From Thermoleophilum album (lineage in GTDB: Bacteria > Actinomycetota > Thermoleophilia > Solirubrobacterales > Thermoleophilaceae): DNA of 64,000 nt. Of this stretch, positions 28,136-36,167 are shown one piece after another. The stretch is from positions 806,001-870,000 of the forward strand of contig NZ_CP066171.1 of the NCBI RefSeq assembly GCF_028867705.1, in the 5' to 3' direction. Every line of letters starts with the position of its first letter. Position 1 is the stretch's first letter. The notes beneath the pieces were generated by a model. That model was not told the origin of the DNA. It worked only from the letters and a program-made list of their open reading frames with translations, and did not search any database. The position numbers and the translations under genes were made by a program.

Positions 28136-29733
28136 CCAGGCAGCGTCAGAAACTCGCCGAGCTCGTGTGCGAAAACGAGCTCGCGCACGAGACGCGCGGC
28201 GTCCCCGAGGCGACCCAGTGCCGGCCAGTCGGCTGCCGCCTCAAGCCCCTTGCGGGCAAGCTCGTAGGCGTCATCGAAGGCGCCACGCGCCAACGCCGCG
28301 TCGATCGTGCGACCGTCGGCGAGGTCGGCGCGGTGGCGCAGCCACTGCCACACCTGGGCGCGACAGATCTCGGCGGTGGCGGCATCCTCCATCAGACCGT
28401 GGATCGCGACAGCGCCGCGACCCGACAGCCAGGTGGCGACGTAGCGGAGAGCGACCTCGAACGCTCCCACCAACCCCTCCCAGGTGCGCTCGCCCGGTGT
28501 GCGGTCGAGAGCCAGCAGGTCGGCGGCGGTGACCGCAACATCCTCGCGCAAGCGGTGACGTTGGTCGCTGCGCTCGCCGAGCACGCGGTCGAACTCGGCC
28601 CGCGCCGTGGCCACCGTGTCCGGGTGGGCCACCCAGGTGCCGTCGAAGCCGTCGTCGGCCTCGCGGCGCTTGTCGGCGGCCACCGCCGCCAGCGCTCGCT
28701 CACGCGCAGCGGCGTCGGTGCGCGACGGAATCGCAGCGGCCATGCCGCCGATAGCTTGCGCGCGCCGCCGGTGGCAGGTGCGCACGAGCAGCTCGGTGTA
28801 GGCGCGCATGAAGGGAACCGTCATCGTCACCTCGCTGCGGTCGGGCAAGAGCGCCCAGCGGTGCGCGCGCAGGCGCTTGATCGCCGAGAAGATGTAGTCC
28901 CACCGTCCGGCGTTCAGGCCGAGCGCGCGCTCGCGCAACTCCCAGAGGATCTCGTCCATCTCGAACGCCGCCGGCAGCGTTTCGATCAGCACCGTGACGC
29001 GCACCGTGCCGCGCTCGAGCCCGAGCTCGTCCTCGCACAAGCGCAACGCCTCGTTCCAAAGCCGCGCCTCGCGATGGGATTCGAGCTTCGGCAGATAGAG
29101 GTAGGGACCGCTTCCCAGCGCTAGCAGCTCGTCGGCACAGTTGGCGAGAAACAGCGCGGCGTCGACGAACGCGCCTGCCACGGGTTCTCTGGCCCAAGCG
29201 AGATGCCGCTCGGGCAGGTGCAGCCCGCGGACGCGCACGAGCAACGTCGCGGGATCCTCGCGCAGGTGGTAGCTGCGGCCGTCCGGTGCCACGAAGGTGA
29301 TCGTGCGCCGCACGGCGTCGAGGACGTTGGCGTGACCCTCGACGATGTTGCGCCAGGTCGGTGCGGTGGCGTCCTCGAAGTCGGCCATGAAGCAGCTTGC
29401 GCCCGAGTTGAGCGCGTTGATCACCATCTTGCGGTCGGGCGGGCCGGTTATCTCGACGCGGCGATCGCGTAGGTCGGCGGGCGGCTCCGGCACCGACCAC
29501 TCGCCCTGGCGCAGGTCCGCTGTCGCCGGCAGAAAGTCGAAGAGCTCGCCAGCGTCGAGCCGCTCTTGCCGCTCGCGTCGCGCCGCCAAGAGGCGGCGCC
29601 GCTCGCTCTCGAGCTCGTCGTGCAGGCGCTCCACGAGCCGCAACGCCCGCGGGGTGAGCACGTCGCCGTCGCGAGCGCCGCGAGGAGCGCGGATCTCGAC
29701 CCTCGTCGGCTGTTCCGGCACGGCGCGCAACAT
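28108..29733 (-). CDS. aceB: Malate synthase A
   Basis: Glyoxylate-shunt enzyme condensing glyoxylate and acetyl-CoA to malate. The 541 residues match the A isoform (E. coli AceB is about 530). VINALNSGASCFMADFEDA, YLYLPKLESHREARLWN, VLIETLPAAFEMDEIL, GLNAGRWDYIFSAIK and GFDGTWVAHP are family blocks that carry the metal- and acetyl-CoA-binding residues. Start chosen at ATG 29733; the frame extends 21 codons upstream, but those residues are not family-like. It has 98 nt to divergent fmt, which must contain both promoters. Isocitrate lyase is not in the window. It interrupts the def/fmt grouping on the opposite strand. Confidence 0.94.
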   Translation of the reverse strand: MLRAVPEQPTRVEIRAPRGARDGDVLTPRALRLVERLHDELESERRRLLAARRERQERLDAGELFDFLPATADLRQGEWSVPEPPADLRDRRVEITGPPDRKMVINALNSGASCFMADFEDATAPTWRNIVEGHANVLDAVRRTITFVAPDGRSYHLREDPATLLVRVRGLHLPERHLAWAREPVAGAFVDAALFLANCADELLALGSGPYLYLPKLESHREARLWNEALRLCEDELGLERGTVRVTVLIETLPAAFEMDEILWELRERALGLNAGRWDYIFSAIKRLRAHRWALLPDRSEVTMTVPFMRAYTELLVRTCHRRRAQAIGGMAAAIPSRTDAAARERALAAVAADKRREADDGFDGTWVAHPDTVATARAEFDRVLGERSDQRHRLREDVAVTAADLLALDRTPGERTWEGLVGAFEVALRYVATWLSGRGAVAIHGLMEDAATAEICRAQVWQWLRHRADLADGRTIDAALARGAFDDAYELARKGLEAAADWPALGRLGDAARLVRELVFAHELGEFLTLPGYELLASSP

Positions 29734-29831
29734 TAATTGCTGTCCCCGCGCCACGTCCGGGAGTCCTTGTTCGACGCAAGGCGCCCCCCGAGGCACGGGC
29801 GTGCGCGGTTCGTCGCACTACGCTGGCGGCT

Positions 29832-30806
29832 GTGCGAACGGTTTTCCTCGGCACCTCCGAGCTCGCCGCAGCGGTGCTGGAACGCCTGGCTGCGAGCGCC
29901 CACCGCCCGACCCTGGTCGTGACTCGTCCCGACCGGCCGCGGGGCCGTGGTCAGCGGCTCGAGTCCCCACCCGTCGCGCACGCGGCGCGCACGCTAGGGA
30001 TTCCGGTCTACCAGCCCGAGAACGTCAACGCGTCCGACGCGCTTGCGAAGATTGCGGACGAGCAACCGCAGGTGCTGTGCATGTGTGCCTACGGTGCGCT
30101 CCTGGGGGACGAACTGCTCGCTCGCTGGGAGGTGTTGAACGTCCACCCCTCGTTGCTTCCACGCTGGCGCGGCGCGGCGCCGCTCGAACGCGCGCTCGAG
30201 GCGGGCGATCCTGTGACCGGGGTTTCGATCATGCTCACGGCGCGCGAGCTCGACGCCGGGCCGGTGGTGTTGCAAGCCGCCGAGCCGATCCTCGCAAGCG
30301 ACGATTGGGGCAGCCTCTCGGCTCGCATCGCGCCGCTCGCCGGCGATCTCCTCGTCCGCGCGCTCGATCTGCGCCCACCCGCACGGCCCCAGCCCGCCTA
30401 CGGTGTCACCTACGCGCCCCGGATCGAGAGAGAGGAGCGCCGCCTCGACCCGGCGCTCGGCTGCGAACGGCTCGAACGGCGCGTGCGGGCGTTCTCGCCG
30501 CACATCGGCTGCTACGTCGCGCTCGCCAGCGTGGACGAAGAGGCAGATGGCGGCGAGCGACCAGCCGTAGACGGCAAGCGCTCGCAGCAGCGTCTCGGCG
30601 TGCTCGCGGCGCGCGCTCTGCCCGGGGCGCCGAGCGGCGCGCAGCCCGGGTCGCTCGTCGCAAGCGGCGAGCGCCTGTTTTTCGTCGCCGTCGATGGGCT
30701 GCTCGAGCTTCAGCGCGTGAAAGCGCCAGGACGCAGGGCGCTCTCGGCGGCGGAGTTCCTGCGCGGGCACGGGCGCACCGTGCCGCGTGTGGAGGTGACG
30801 GCGTGA
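29832..30806 (+). CDS. fmt: Methionyl-tRNA formyltransferase
   Basis: Formylates initiator Met-tRNA using 10-formyl-THF. The 324 residues start with RTVFLGTSELA. The catalytic block NVHPSLLPRWRGAAPLERAL holds the conserved Asn and His, and the Asp appears in ELDAGPV. The C-terminal OB-like tRNA-binding domain (about 205-320) has an insertion of about 25 polar/Ala-rich residues between CYVALAS and GVLAARAL. GTG start. The stop overlaps the next start by 4 nt (GTGA), so the zinc-ribbon gene is translationally coupled to it. Confidence 0.94.
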   Translation: MRTVFLGTSELAAAVLERLAASAHRPTLVVTRPDRPRGRGQRLESPPVAHAARTLGIPVYQPENVNASDALAKIADEQPQVLCMCAYGALLGDELLARWEVLNVHPSLLPRWRGAAPLERALEAGDPVTGVSIMLTARELDAGPVVLQAAEPILASDDWGSLSARIAPLAGDLLVRALDLRPPARPQPAYGVTYAPRIEREERRLDPALGCERLERRVRAFSPHIGCYVALASVDEEADGGERPAVDGKRSQQRLGVLAARALPGAPSGAQPGSLVASGERLFFVAVDGLLELQRVKAPGRRALSAAEFLRGHGRTVPRVEVTA

Positions 30807-31105
30807 GTGCCAGCGGTCACGGCACCCCCGGATCGCCGCCGCCCGACGGCCAAACAAGGGAACCGCTCGCGCCCGGCGCTCGCACCGACCGCCTGCCGGG
30901 CGCCCCGCGCTGTCCGTCCTGCGGTGCCGGCGCGCTGCACGGCACGAACCTCGCTGGGCGCTACCGCTGCGTCGCCTGTCTGCGCCGCTTTCAGCTGAGT
31001 TCGGCGTGTCCGGCGTGCGGGGCCCACTCGACGATCGCGCGCATGTCAGCTACGGCCGACGTCGCCTGCCCGAGCTGCGGGCAGTCGATGCTCCAGCCTG
31101 TCTGA
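30803..31105 (+). CDS. Small multi-zinc-ribbon protein coupled to fmt
   Basis: A 100-residue protein not assigned to a named family. The first 35 residues are low-complexity Pro/Gly/Arg. Then come four CxxC knuckles: CPSC, CVAC, CPAC and CPSC, spaced like two zinc ribbons or one four-Cys plus one treble-clef pair. It overlaps fmt by 4 nt (GTGA), which supports translation. Its 3' end overlaps the 3' end of the convergent flippase gene by 60 nt, so the last zinc knuckle is encoded antisense to the flippase C terminus. Nucleic-acid or protein binding is likely; the role is unknown. Without the coupling and the CxxC pairs it could pass for a chance frame. Confidence 0.7.
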   Translation: MSASGHGTPGSPPPDGQTREPLAPGARTDRLPGAPRCPSCGAGALHGTNLAGRYRCVACLRRFQLSSACPACGAHSTIARMSATADVACPSCGQSMLQPV

Positions 31106-32485
31106 GCCCCTGGCGGGCGAGCGACGCTGCACCACCAGCCGCGCCAGCAGCACGCATAGGACGGCGGCGCCGAGGCTGTAGGCGCTCGCGACGTGCAGCA
31201 CGCGGTCATCGACGATCGGCACGAGGAGCCCTGTCACGAACGCTGCCAGCCCGGTCAGCCAGCACGCGGCCGCCGCCGCCGCACGCCCCTCGGCGAGCGC
31301 GGCTTGGTTGAGCGTTGCCGCCGACAGGTACACCCCCATGCCGAGCGCCATAACCACTAGCGGCAGCCGTTCGTAGCCGCCCGATCCGAACAGAAGCCGC
31401 ATCAGCGTCGGCCCGGCGACCGCCATCGCGAGCGCCACGCACGAGGCGAAAACAGCGATCGCTGCGACCGTCACGCCGACACTGCGGCGAAAGGAGTCGC
31501 GCTCGCCCGCCGCCCGCAGCCGCGTGAGGTGGGGGAGGATCGAGGTCTGCACGGCCTGGAAAAGCTGGAGCGGCGCGCGCGCGATCAGAAGCACGTTGAA
31601 CGCCTGGCCGGCGAGCGCTGCCCCTGCCGTGCCGTCGGTGACCTTGACGAGCAGCGGGCCTGCGTTCAGGAACGTCTGCTCGCAGGCCATGATCACGATC
31701 ACCGCTCCGGCGAACGTCCCGCCCTGACGCAACCCGCTCGCGAGCTCGCGCGCGCCGCTCGCTGGTGCGCCTCCGCCGGAACTGTGTGGCGCGTTCGCGG
31801 GGCGGTAGGGAGCCAGTCGCGGCAGTCCCCACGGAACGACGGCGAGCGACACGAGCGGCGCTGCCACCATGCCGAGCGCCACCGCAGTCTGTCCGTGCGT
31901 CAGACCGACAACCGCTGCGACAGCGAAGAGACAGCGCGTGGTGGCTTCGATCAGCACGAGCCCGCCGTAGAGGCCGAAGCGCCCGTGCCCGGCAAGAAAG
32001 CCACGGGCGAAGTAGCTCGCCGCGTAGGCGAGCACCGTCCCGACGAGTATCCAGTAAAGGGCCGAGCGCCCGCCGAGAACATGGTCTTCGAGCGGCGTAC
32101 GCAACGCCCAGGCGAGCGCCGTAAAGGCGGCCGCGAGCCCGATCTGGATCGCGGCGGCCGACCGCAGGTGCGCGCTGGCTGGCACGCCCCGCGCGTCGGC
32201 ATCGGCGATCGAGCGCGACAGAAACTGCTCGACGGGGCGCCAGATCACCGACGCGACGATGAACACCAGAGACCAAAGCAGCGCGATGCCGCCGTACTCG
32301 CCGGCGGGGAGGGCGTGGCTCGCGAGCGCGAAGTACCCGAAGGTGACGAGGCCGGTGGTGCCGATCCCGACCGAGAGAACCGCCGCCCCGCGGCCGTAGC
32401 TGGCTCCGCTCTTGTCTGCGCTACGTTCGCCGCCGCTTGTCCTGCCGCTGGGCGGGGCTGCGCCCGCCGCCGAACGCCTATTCAC
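31046..32485 (-). CDS. Polysaccharide flippase (MATE/MOP superfamily, Wzx-like)
   Basis: A polytopic membrane protein of 479 residues with about 12-14 hydrophobic segments, such as VLSVGIGTTGLVTFGYFALAS near the N terminus and AYSLGAAVLCVLLARLVV near the C terminus. Pattern and length fit oligosaccharide/lipopolysaccharide flippases that move lipid-linked glycans across the membrane. GTG 32485 lies 8 nt after the methyltransferase stop, so it belongs to the minus-strand operon GT2-methyltransferase-flippase. The N terminus of about 30 residues is hydrophilic, rich in Gly/Ser/Arg. The 3' end overlaps the zinc-ribbon gene by 60 nt. Substrate unknown. Confidence 0.83.
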   Translation of the reverse strand: MNRRSAAGAAPPSGRTSGGERSADKSGASYGRGAAVLSVGIGTTGLVTFGYFALASHALPAGEYGGIALLWSLVFIVASVIWRPVEQFLSRSIADADARGVPASAHLRSAAAIQIGLAAAFTALAWALRTPLEDHVLGGRSALYWILVGTVLAYAASYFARGFLAGHGRFGLYGGLVLIEATTRCLFAVAAVVGLTHGQTAVALGMVAAPLVSLAVVPWGLPRLAPYRPANAPHSSGGGAPASGARELASGLRQGGTFAGAVIVIMACEQTFLNAGPLLVKVTDGTAGAALAGQAFNVLLIARAPLQLFQAVQTSILPHLTRLRAAGERDSFRRSVGVTVAAIAVFASCVALAMAVAGPTLMRLLFGSGGYERLPLVVMALGMGVYLSAATLNQAALAEGRAAAAAACWLTGLAAFVTGLLVPIVDDRVLHVASAYSLGAAVLCVLLARLVVQRRSPARGSDRLEHRLPAARAGDVGRS

Positions 32486-32493
32486 GGCGCCGT

Positions 32494-33126
32494 TCAGCTC
32501 AGGCGCACGAGCGCCATCGTCCAAGGCAGCGGTGTGCGCACCTCTTCGACCGTGCCGAAACGCGACAGCAGCGCGACGAAGCCGCGTTTCGACCAGTGGT
32601 TGATGTGCCCCGGGGTGTTGCCCAGGTCGCGGAGGTAGGCGCCGCGCGCGACGTTCAGCGCACGCCACAGCGGTTCGCGCGGCACCGAGCAGACGAGGTA
32701 CCGCTGGGCGACGCGCGCCATCTCGGCCAGCGTCGCCTCCGGGTCGGGTACGTGTTCGAGCACCTCGATCGCGCTCGCGCAGTCGAACTCGTCGTCGGCG
32801 AAGGGGAGCGCGCCGCCGTCGCCGACCACGAACTCGAGGTTCGGCGCGCTGCGCTTGCGCCAGTGCGCCTTGAGTTTCGGGTCGTCGAGATCGAGCCCGA
32901 CGACGCGGCAGCGGTGCACGCGCGCGATGCGCTCGCTGACGATCCCCTCGCCGCAGCCGACATCGACGAGGGAGCTCGGCGCCGCACGGCGCAAGAGCGC
33001 GTCGAGGTCGCGCTCGAAGCGCTCCATCAGCCTCCGCACCAGCGGGTTGCGTGAGCCGTACTTGTCGAACGTGTTGCCGGTCGGGACCGCCGTTTCGATG
33101 GCTGTGTGCGATCGTGCCTGTCCCAT
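32494..33126 (-). CDS. SAM-dependent methyltransferase, class I
   Basis: A 210-residue Rossmann methyltransferase. Motif I is LVDVGCGEGIVSERIA (about 52-67), the acidic end of beta 2 is VVGLDLDDPK, and VVGDGGALPFADDEFD and AIEVLEHVPDPEATL follow the Methyltransf_11/ubiE-like pattern. NKYG-type entry FDKYGSRNPLVRRLMERF resembles methyltransferases found in glycan clusters next to GT2 and flippase genes. It lies 3 nt after the GT2 stop and 8 nt before the flippase start, so it is the middle gene of the operon. It probably methylates a sugar or lipid-linked intermediate; the acceptor cannot be read. Confidence 0.85.
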   Translation of the reverse strand: MGQARSHTAIETAVPTGNTFDKYGSRNPLVRRLMERFERDLDALLRRAAPSSLVDVGCGEGIVSERIARVHRCRVVGLDLDDPKLKAHWRKRSAPNLEFVVGDGGALPFADDEFDCASAIEVLEHVPDPEATLAEMARVAQRYLVCSVPREPLWRALNVARGAYLRDLGNTPGHINHWSKRGFVALLSRFGTVEEVRTPLPWTMALVRLS

Positions 33127-33129
33127 CGC

Positions 33130-34218
33130 TCACGCCTCTCCGCTGTGGTCGCTCGCACTGCGAGCTGCTGCTTGCGCGGCCGCCACGCCAGGAGCGACCG
33201 CCTGCCGGTTAGCGGGGTCGCGCTGCTCGGAGTCGTCAGCCGGCGCGGCACCCGGTTCGTAGTTCGACGGCGGAACCCCGAGCTTCAGCTCCAGCCGGCG
33301 AACGCGTTCGAGCGTGCGCTGCTGGAGCACACGCATCCCGGCTAGGACGTCGCCGATCACGCCGAGGGCGGCGAGCTGCGTGGCGACGATGAAGAGGGTC
33401 GCGCCGAGGATCAGCGACTGGACGTGGCCGCTGCCCTCGCCGATAGCGAAGAAGTAGAGGAAGCGCGCCCAGATCACGAGCGCCACCAGCGCGACCGCCG
33501 CGGCCGCGATCATGAACGCCCGCAACGGCTCGTAGAGCGTGTAAACGCGCAAGATCGCCGCCGCGCTACGCCGCACGTACGCCCACATCGACGGAAAGAG
33601 GCGCGACTCGCGCGTCTTGGGGTTCGTCCTGATCGGGACGTGGTCGAGCGCGATCGCCATCTTGCCCGCTTGGATGATCGTCTCGAGCGTGTAGGTGAAG
33701 CGCGAGACGACCTGCACCTGCAGCGCCGCTTCGCGCGTGTAGGCGCGGAACCCGGACGTGGTGTCGGGCACGGTCGTACCCGAGGCGCGGCGCACCACCG
33801 CGCTGCCGAGCCGCTGCAGACGCTTCTTCAGCGGAGAGAAGTGTTCGATGGAGTCGACCTGGCGGTCGCCGATCACCATGTCGGCCTCGCCGCGCAGGAT
33901 CGGTTCGACCAGCTTCGGAATGTCGGCGGCGCAGTACTGGTTGTCGGCGTCGGTGTTGACGATCACGTCGGCGCCGAGCTTCAGGCAGGCGTCGAGGCCG
34001 GCTTGGAACGCGGTCGCGAGGCCCTTGTTGCGCGTGAGGCGCACGATGTGATCGACGCCGTGGGCGCGCGCCACCTCGACCGTTCGATCAGTCGACCCGT
34101 CGTCGATGACAAGCCACTCGACACGGTCGAAGCCCGGGACCTCGCGCGGCAGCTCGCGCAGCGTCAACGGCAGCGTGTGCTCCTCGTTGTAACAGGGGAT
34201 TTGGATGATCAGCTTCAT
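33130..34218 (-). CDS. GT2 glycosyltransferase with C-terminal membrane anchor
   Basis: A family 2 (GT-A) glycosyltransferase of 362 residues, similar to dolichyl/polyprenyl-phosphate hexose synthases. The nucleotide-binding DDGSTD is at 39-44 and the DxD region NTDADNQY around 88-95. Two membrane segments (about 232-258 and 268-298) follow the catalytic domain. After them comes a short Arg/Leu-rich helical stretch (RTLERVRRLELKL), then a disordered Ala/Pro/Glu tail. It likely transfers a sugar from a nucleotide donor to polyprenyl phosphate. First gene of the minus operon; it diverges from the YIDPxSG gene across 148 nt. Confidence 0.88.
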   Translation of the reverse strand: MKLIIQIPCYNEEHTLPLTLRELPREVPGFDRVEWLVIDDGSTDRTVEVARAHGVDHIVRLTRNKGLATAFQAGLDACLKLGADVIVNTDADNQYCAADIPKLVEPILRGEADMVIGDRQVDSIEHFSPLKKRLQRLGSAVVRRASGTTVPDTTSGFRAYTREAALQVQVVSRFTYTLETIIQAGKMAIALDHVPIRTNPKTRESRLFPSMWAYVRRSAAAILRVYTLYEPLRAFMIAAAAVALVALVIWARFLYFFAIGEGSGHVQSLILGATLFIVATQLAALGVIGDVLAGMRVLQQRTLERVRRLELKLGVPPSNYEPGAAPADDSEQRDPANRQAVAPGVAAAQAAARSASDHSGEA

Positions 34219-34254
34219 CTTGCCGGGGCGCTGGTCGTTAGCCTGTAGCGACGT

Positions 34255-34284
34255 TTGACCCCTGAGCGCCCGGGTGGGTAGCTT
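34255..34284 (+). promoter_or_regulatory. Weak candidate promoter upstream of the YIDPxSG gene
   Basis: TTGACC (34255-34260), 18 nt, TAGCTT (34279-34284). A second option nearer the gene is TCGACC (34310-34315), 18 nt, TAAAGT (34334-34339). Neither -10 is strong; at least one should serve the plus-strand cassette, since the upstream gene is divergent. Confidence 0.35.
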
Positions 34285-34302
34285 GCCCGGAAGGCGGGCA
34301 AG
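34282..34302. other. 8-bp hairpin in the divergent GT2/YIDPxSG spacer
   Basis: CTTGCCCG (34282-34289), 5 nt loop, CGGGCAAG (34295-34302). It lies between the two divergent starts. Without a U tract it is more likely a leader structure or operator-like palindrome than a terminator. Confidence 0.35.
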
Positions 34303-34366
34303 CGCGCGCTCGACCGGAGTGCGCTGCGGAGTCTAAAGTCTCGCGACCGGGAGAACGGAGAAGCGC

Positions 34367-34573
34367 ATGCACGAACTGATCGCTTACATCGATCCTTCGA
34401 GCGGTGGGCAGATCTTGACGATCATCGCCGGCGGTCTCGCCGCGGTGGCGGTCACGATCCGCATGTACTGGCACCGCCTGCTCGTACTGCTACGCATCCG
34501 CAAGCCCGACGAGGACCGCAACCCGACGGACCAGAGCAACGCCGCCAAGCAGCGAGCGGAGACCGGCGCTTAA
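34367..34573 (+). CDS. Small membrane protein with YIDPxSG motif
   Basis: A 68-residue protein with N terminus MHELIAYIDPSSGGQIL, one membrane segment (about 15-35, ILTIIAGGLAAVAVTIRMYW), then RLLVLLRIRK and a hydrophilic acidic/Gln tail. Small proteins with a YIDPGSG-like motif followed by one helix are recurrent in bacterial exopolysaccharide loci, usually next to methyltransferase and sulfatase-like genes, as here. Function is not known to me; an assembly or partner role for the membrane sulfatase is plausible. GGAGAAGCGC precedes the ATG, supporting a real gene despite its size. Confidence 0.8.
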   Translation: MHELIAYIDPSSGGQILTIIAGGLAAVAVTIRMYWHRLLVLLRIRKPDEDRNPTDQSNAAKQRAETGA

Positions 34574-34621
34574 GGTCCCGTCCTGACGGTCGCGCGAGCC
34601 CGAAAGCTCGCGACGGTGTGT

Positions 34622-34651
34622 CGGCAGCGGTGCAGCCGCCGCACGCTGCCG
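34622..34651. other. Bulged hairpin upstream of the NoeA-like gene
   Basis: CGGCAGC-g-GTGC (34622-34633), loop of 7 nt, GCAC-GCTGCCG (34641-34651): 11 pairs with a single bulged G, ending 19 nt before the ATG at 34671. A second, smaller stem lies at about 34591-34616. It could affect translation of the downstream gene or be a U-less terminator of the small upstream gene. Confidence 0.4.
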
Positions 34652-34670
34652 CTAGTCGCGAATCCGGCAG

Positions 34671-36167
34671 ATGCCCGCAGAAGACATCCGACGACCTGAG
34701 CTAGCCGCTGCGCGCCTCGACAGCGGCTCTTTCCGCGACCCCGAAAGCCGTGTCTTTTACGCCGACGGCGAGGTGCTGCGTGCGCTCAGCGCCGAGGGGC
34801 TAGCTGATTTCGAGGCGTTGGCGCAGAGCGCTCTCTTCGCGCGCGCGCAAGCGGAGGGCAGGATCGTCCGCACCGAGCGCGTCGACGACTGGCGGGCGCT
34901 CGACCTGCCACTTGTAAAGGAGCCGGCCGCGGTTTTGCGGCACGAGCGCGTGCCGTTCGTCTCGTATCCGTACGAGTGGCCCTTCTCGATGCTCAAGGAC
35001 GCTGCCCTGCTGCAGCTCGATCTCTTGCGCGACGCGCTCGCCGAGGCCCTCGTTCTCAAGGACGCCTCGCCTTACAACGTCCAGTTCGTCGGGGCGCGGG
35101 CGACGTTCGTCGACGTCGGGTCGTTCGAGCGTCTGCGTCCGGGCGAGACTTGGACCGCTTACCGCCAGTTCTGCATGTTGTTCCTGTACCCGCTGCTTCT
35201 GCAAGCACTGCGGGGTGTCGACTACCAGCCGCTGTTGCGCGGTCAGATCGACGGCATCGACCCGTTCGCGATGCGCGCACTCTTGCCGCTGCGCGACCGT
35301 CTGCGGCGAGGCGTGTTCACCCACGTGACGCTGCACGCCCGCCTGCAACAGCGCTACGCCGACCGCGCCGGCGAGATCCGCTCGAGCCTCAGTCGCCAGC
35401 TCGCCGATCCCGCGCTGCAGCGCCGCCTGCTCGACGCCAACGTGCGCAAGATGCGCAAGCTCGTCGAACGCCTGCGTTGGCAGCCGGCGTCGGGAGTGTG
35501 GGTGTCGTACGGCGAGCGCAACACCTACAGCGACGAAGACACTCGCCTCAAGGAGCAGTTCGTCGAAGAGGCCGCGGCGGGTGCGCGCCGGCGCCTGGTC
35601 TGGGACCTGGGCTGCAACAACGGTCGCTACGCACGCATCGCCGCGCGCCACGCCGACTACGTGGTCGCCGTCGACGCCGACCAGGGTCCCGTCGAGCTGC
35701 TCTACCGGGATCTGCGCGAAGAAGGCAACGATCGCATCCTGCCGCTCGTGATGAACCTCGCCGACCCCTCGCCAGGGCTCGGCTGGCGCGGCGCCGAGCG
35801 GCGTCCGTTGTGGGAGCGCGGGCGGCCCGACCTCGTGCTAGCGCTCGCGCTGATCCACCACATCGCGATCAGCGCCAACGTCCCGGTGCGCGAGTTCCTC
35901 GACTGGCTGCACAGCCTCGGCAGCGAGCTCGTGATCGAGTTCCCGACGCGCGACGATCCGATGGTGCAGAAACTGCTGGCCGGCAAGCGTGCCGGGCTTC
36001 ACCCCGACTACGAGCGCGAGCGTTTCGAACGCGAGCTGCGCGAGCTGTTCGAAATTCGCAAGTCCGTCGAGCTGCCGTCGGGAACGCGCATTCTCTACCA
36101 CGCGTATCCGCGCGGCTCGGGCGCTGGCTCGGCCGCCGCGGCGTCGGGCACGCGCGCCGGCGGCTGA
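34671..36167 (+). CDS. NoeA-like protein with SAM-dependent methyltransferase domain
   Basis: A 498-residue protein in two parts. The N-terminal 270 residues carry LVLKDASPYNVQF, ATFVDVGSFERLRPG and YRQFCMLFLYPLLLQA, blocks I associate with NoeA-type host-specificity proteins of rhizobia and their relatives in surface-glycan loci. The C-terminal Rossmann domain has motif I LVWDLGCNNGRYARIAA (about 309-325), VVAVDADQGPVELLY, and LVLALALIHHIAISANVP. It probably methylates a glycan or lipid-linked acceptor; the N-terminal part may recognise it. It sits between the YIDPxSG gene and the membrane sulfatase, whose ATG overlaps its stop (TGATG), so the two are coupled. Confidence 0.8.
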   Translation: MPAEDIRRPELAAARLDSGSFRDPESRVFYADGEVLRALSAEGLADFEALAQSALFARAQAEGRIVRTERVDDWRALDLPLVKEPAAVLRHERVPFVSYPYEWPFSMLKDAALLQLDLLRDALAEALVLKDASPYNVQFVGARATFVDVGSFERLRPGETWTAYRQFCMLFLYPLLLQALRGVDYQPLLRGQIDGIDPFAMRALLPLRDRLRRGVFTHVTLHARLQQRYADRAGEIRSSLSRQLADPALQRRLLDANVRKMRKLVERLRWQPASGVWVSYGERNTYSDEDTRLKEQFVEEAAAGARRRLVWDLGCNNGRYARIAARHADYVVAVDADQGPVELLYRDLREEGNDRILPLVMNLADPSPGLGWRGAERRPLWERGRPDLVLALALIHHIAISANVPVREFLDWLHSLGSELVIEFPTRDDPMVQKLLAGKRAGLHPDYERERFERELRELFEIRKSVELPSGTRILYHAYPRGSGAGSAAAASGTRAGG

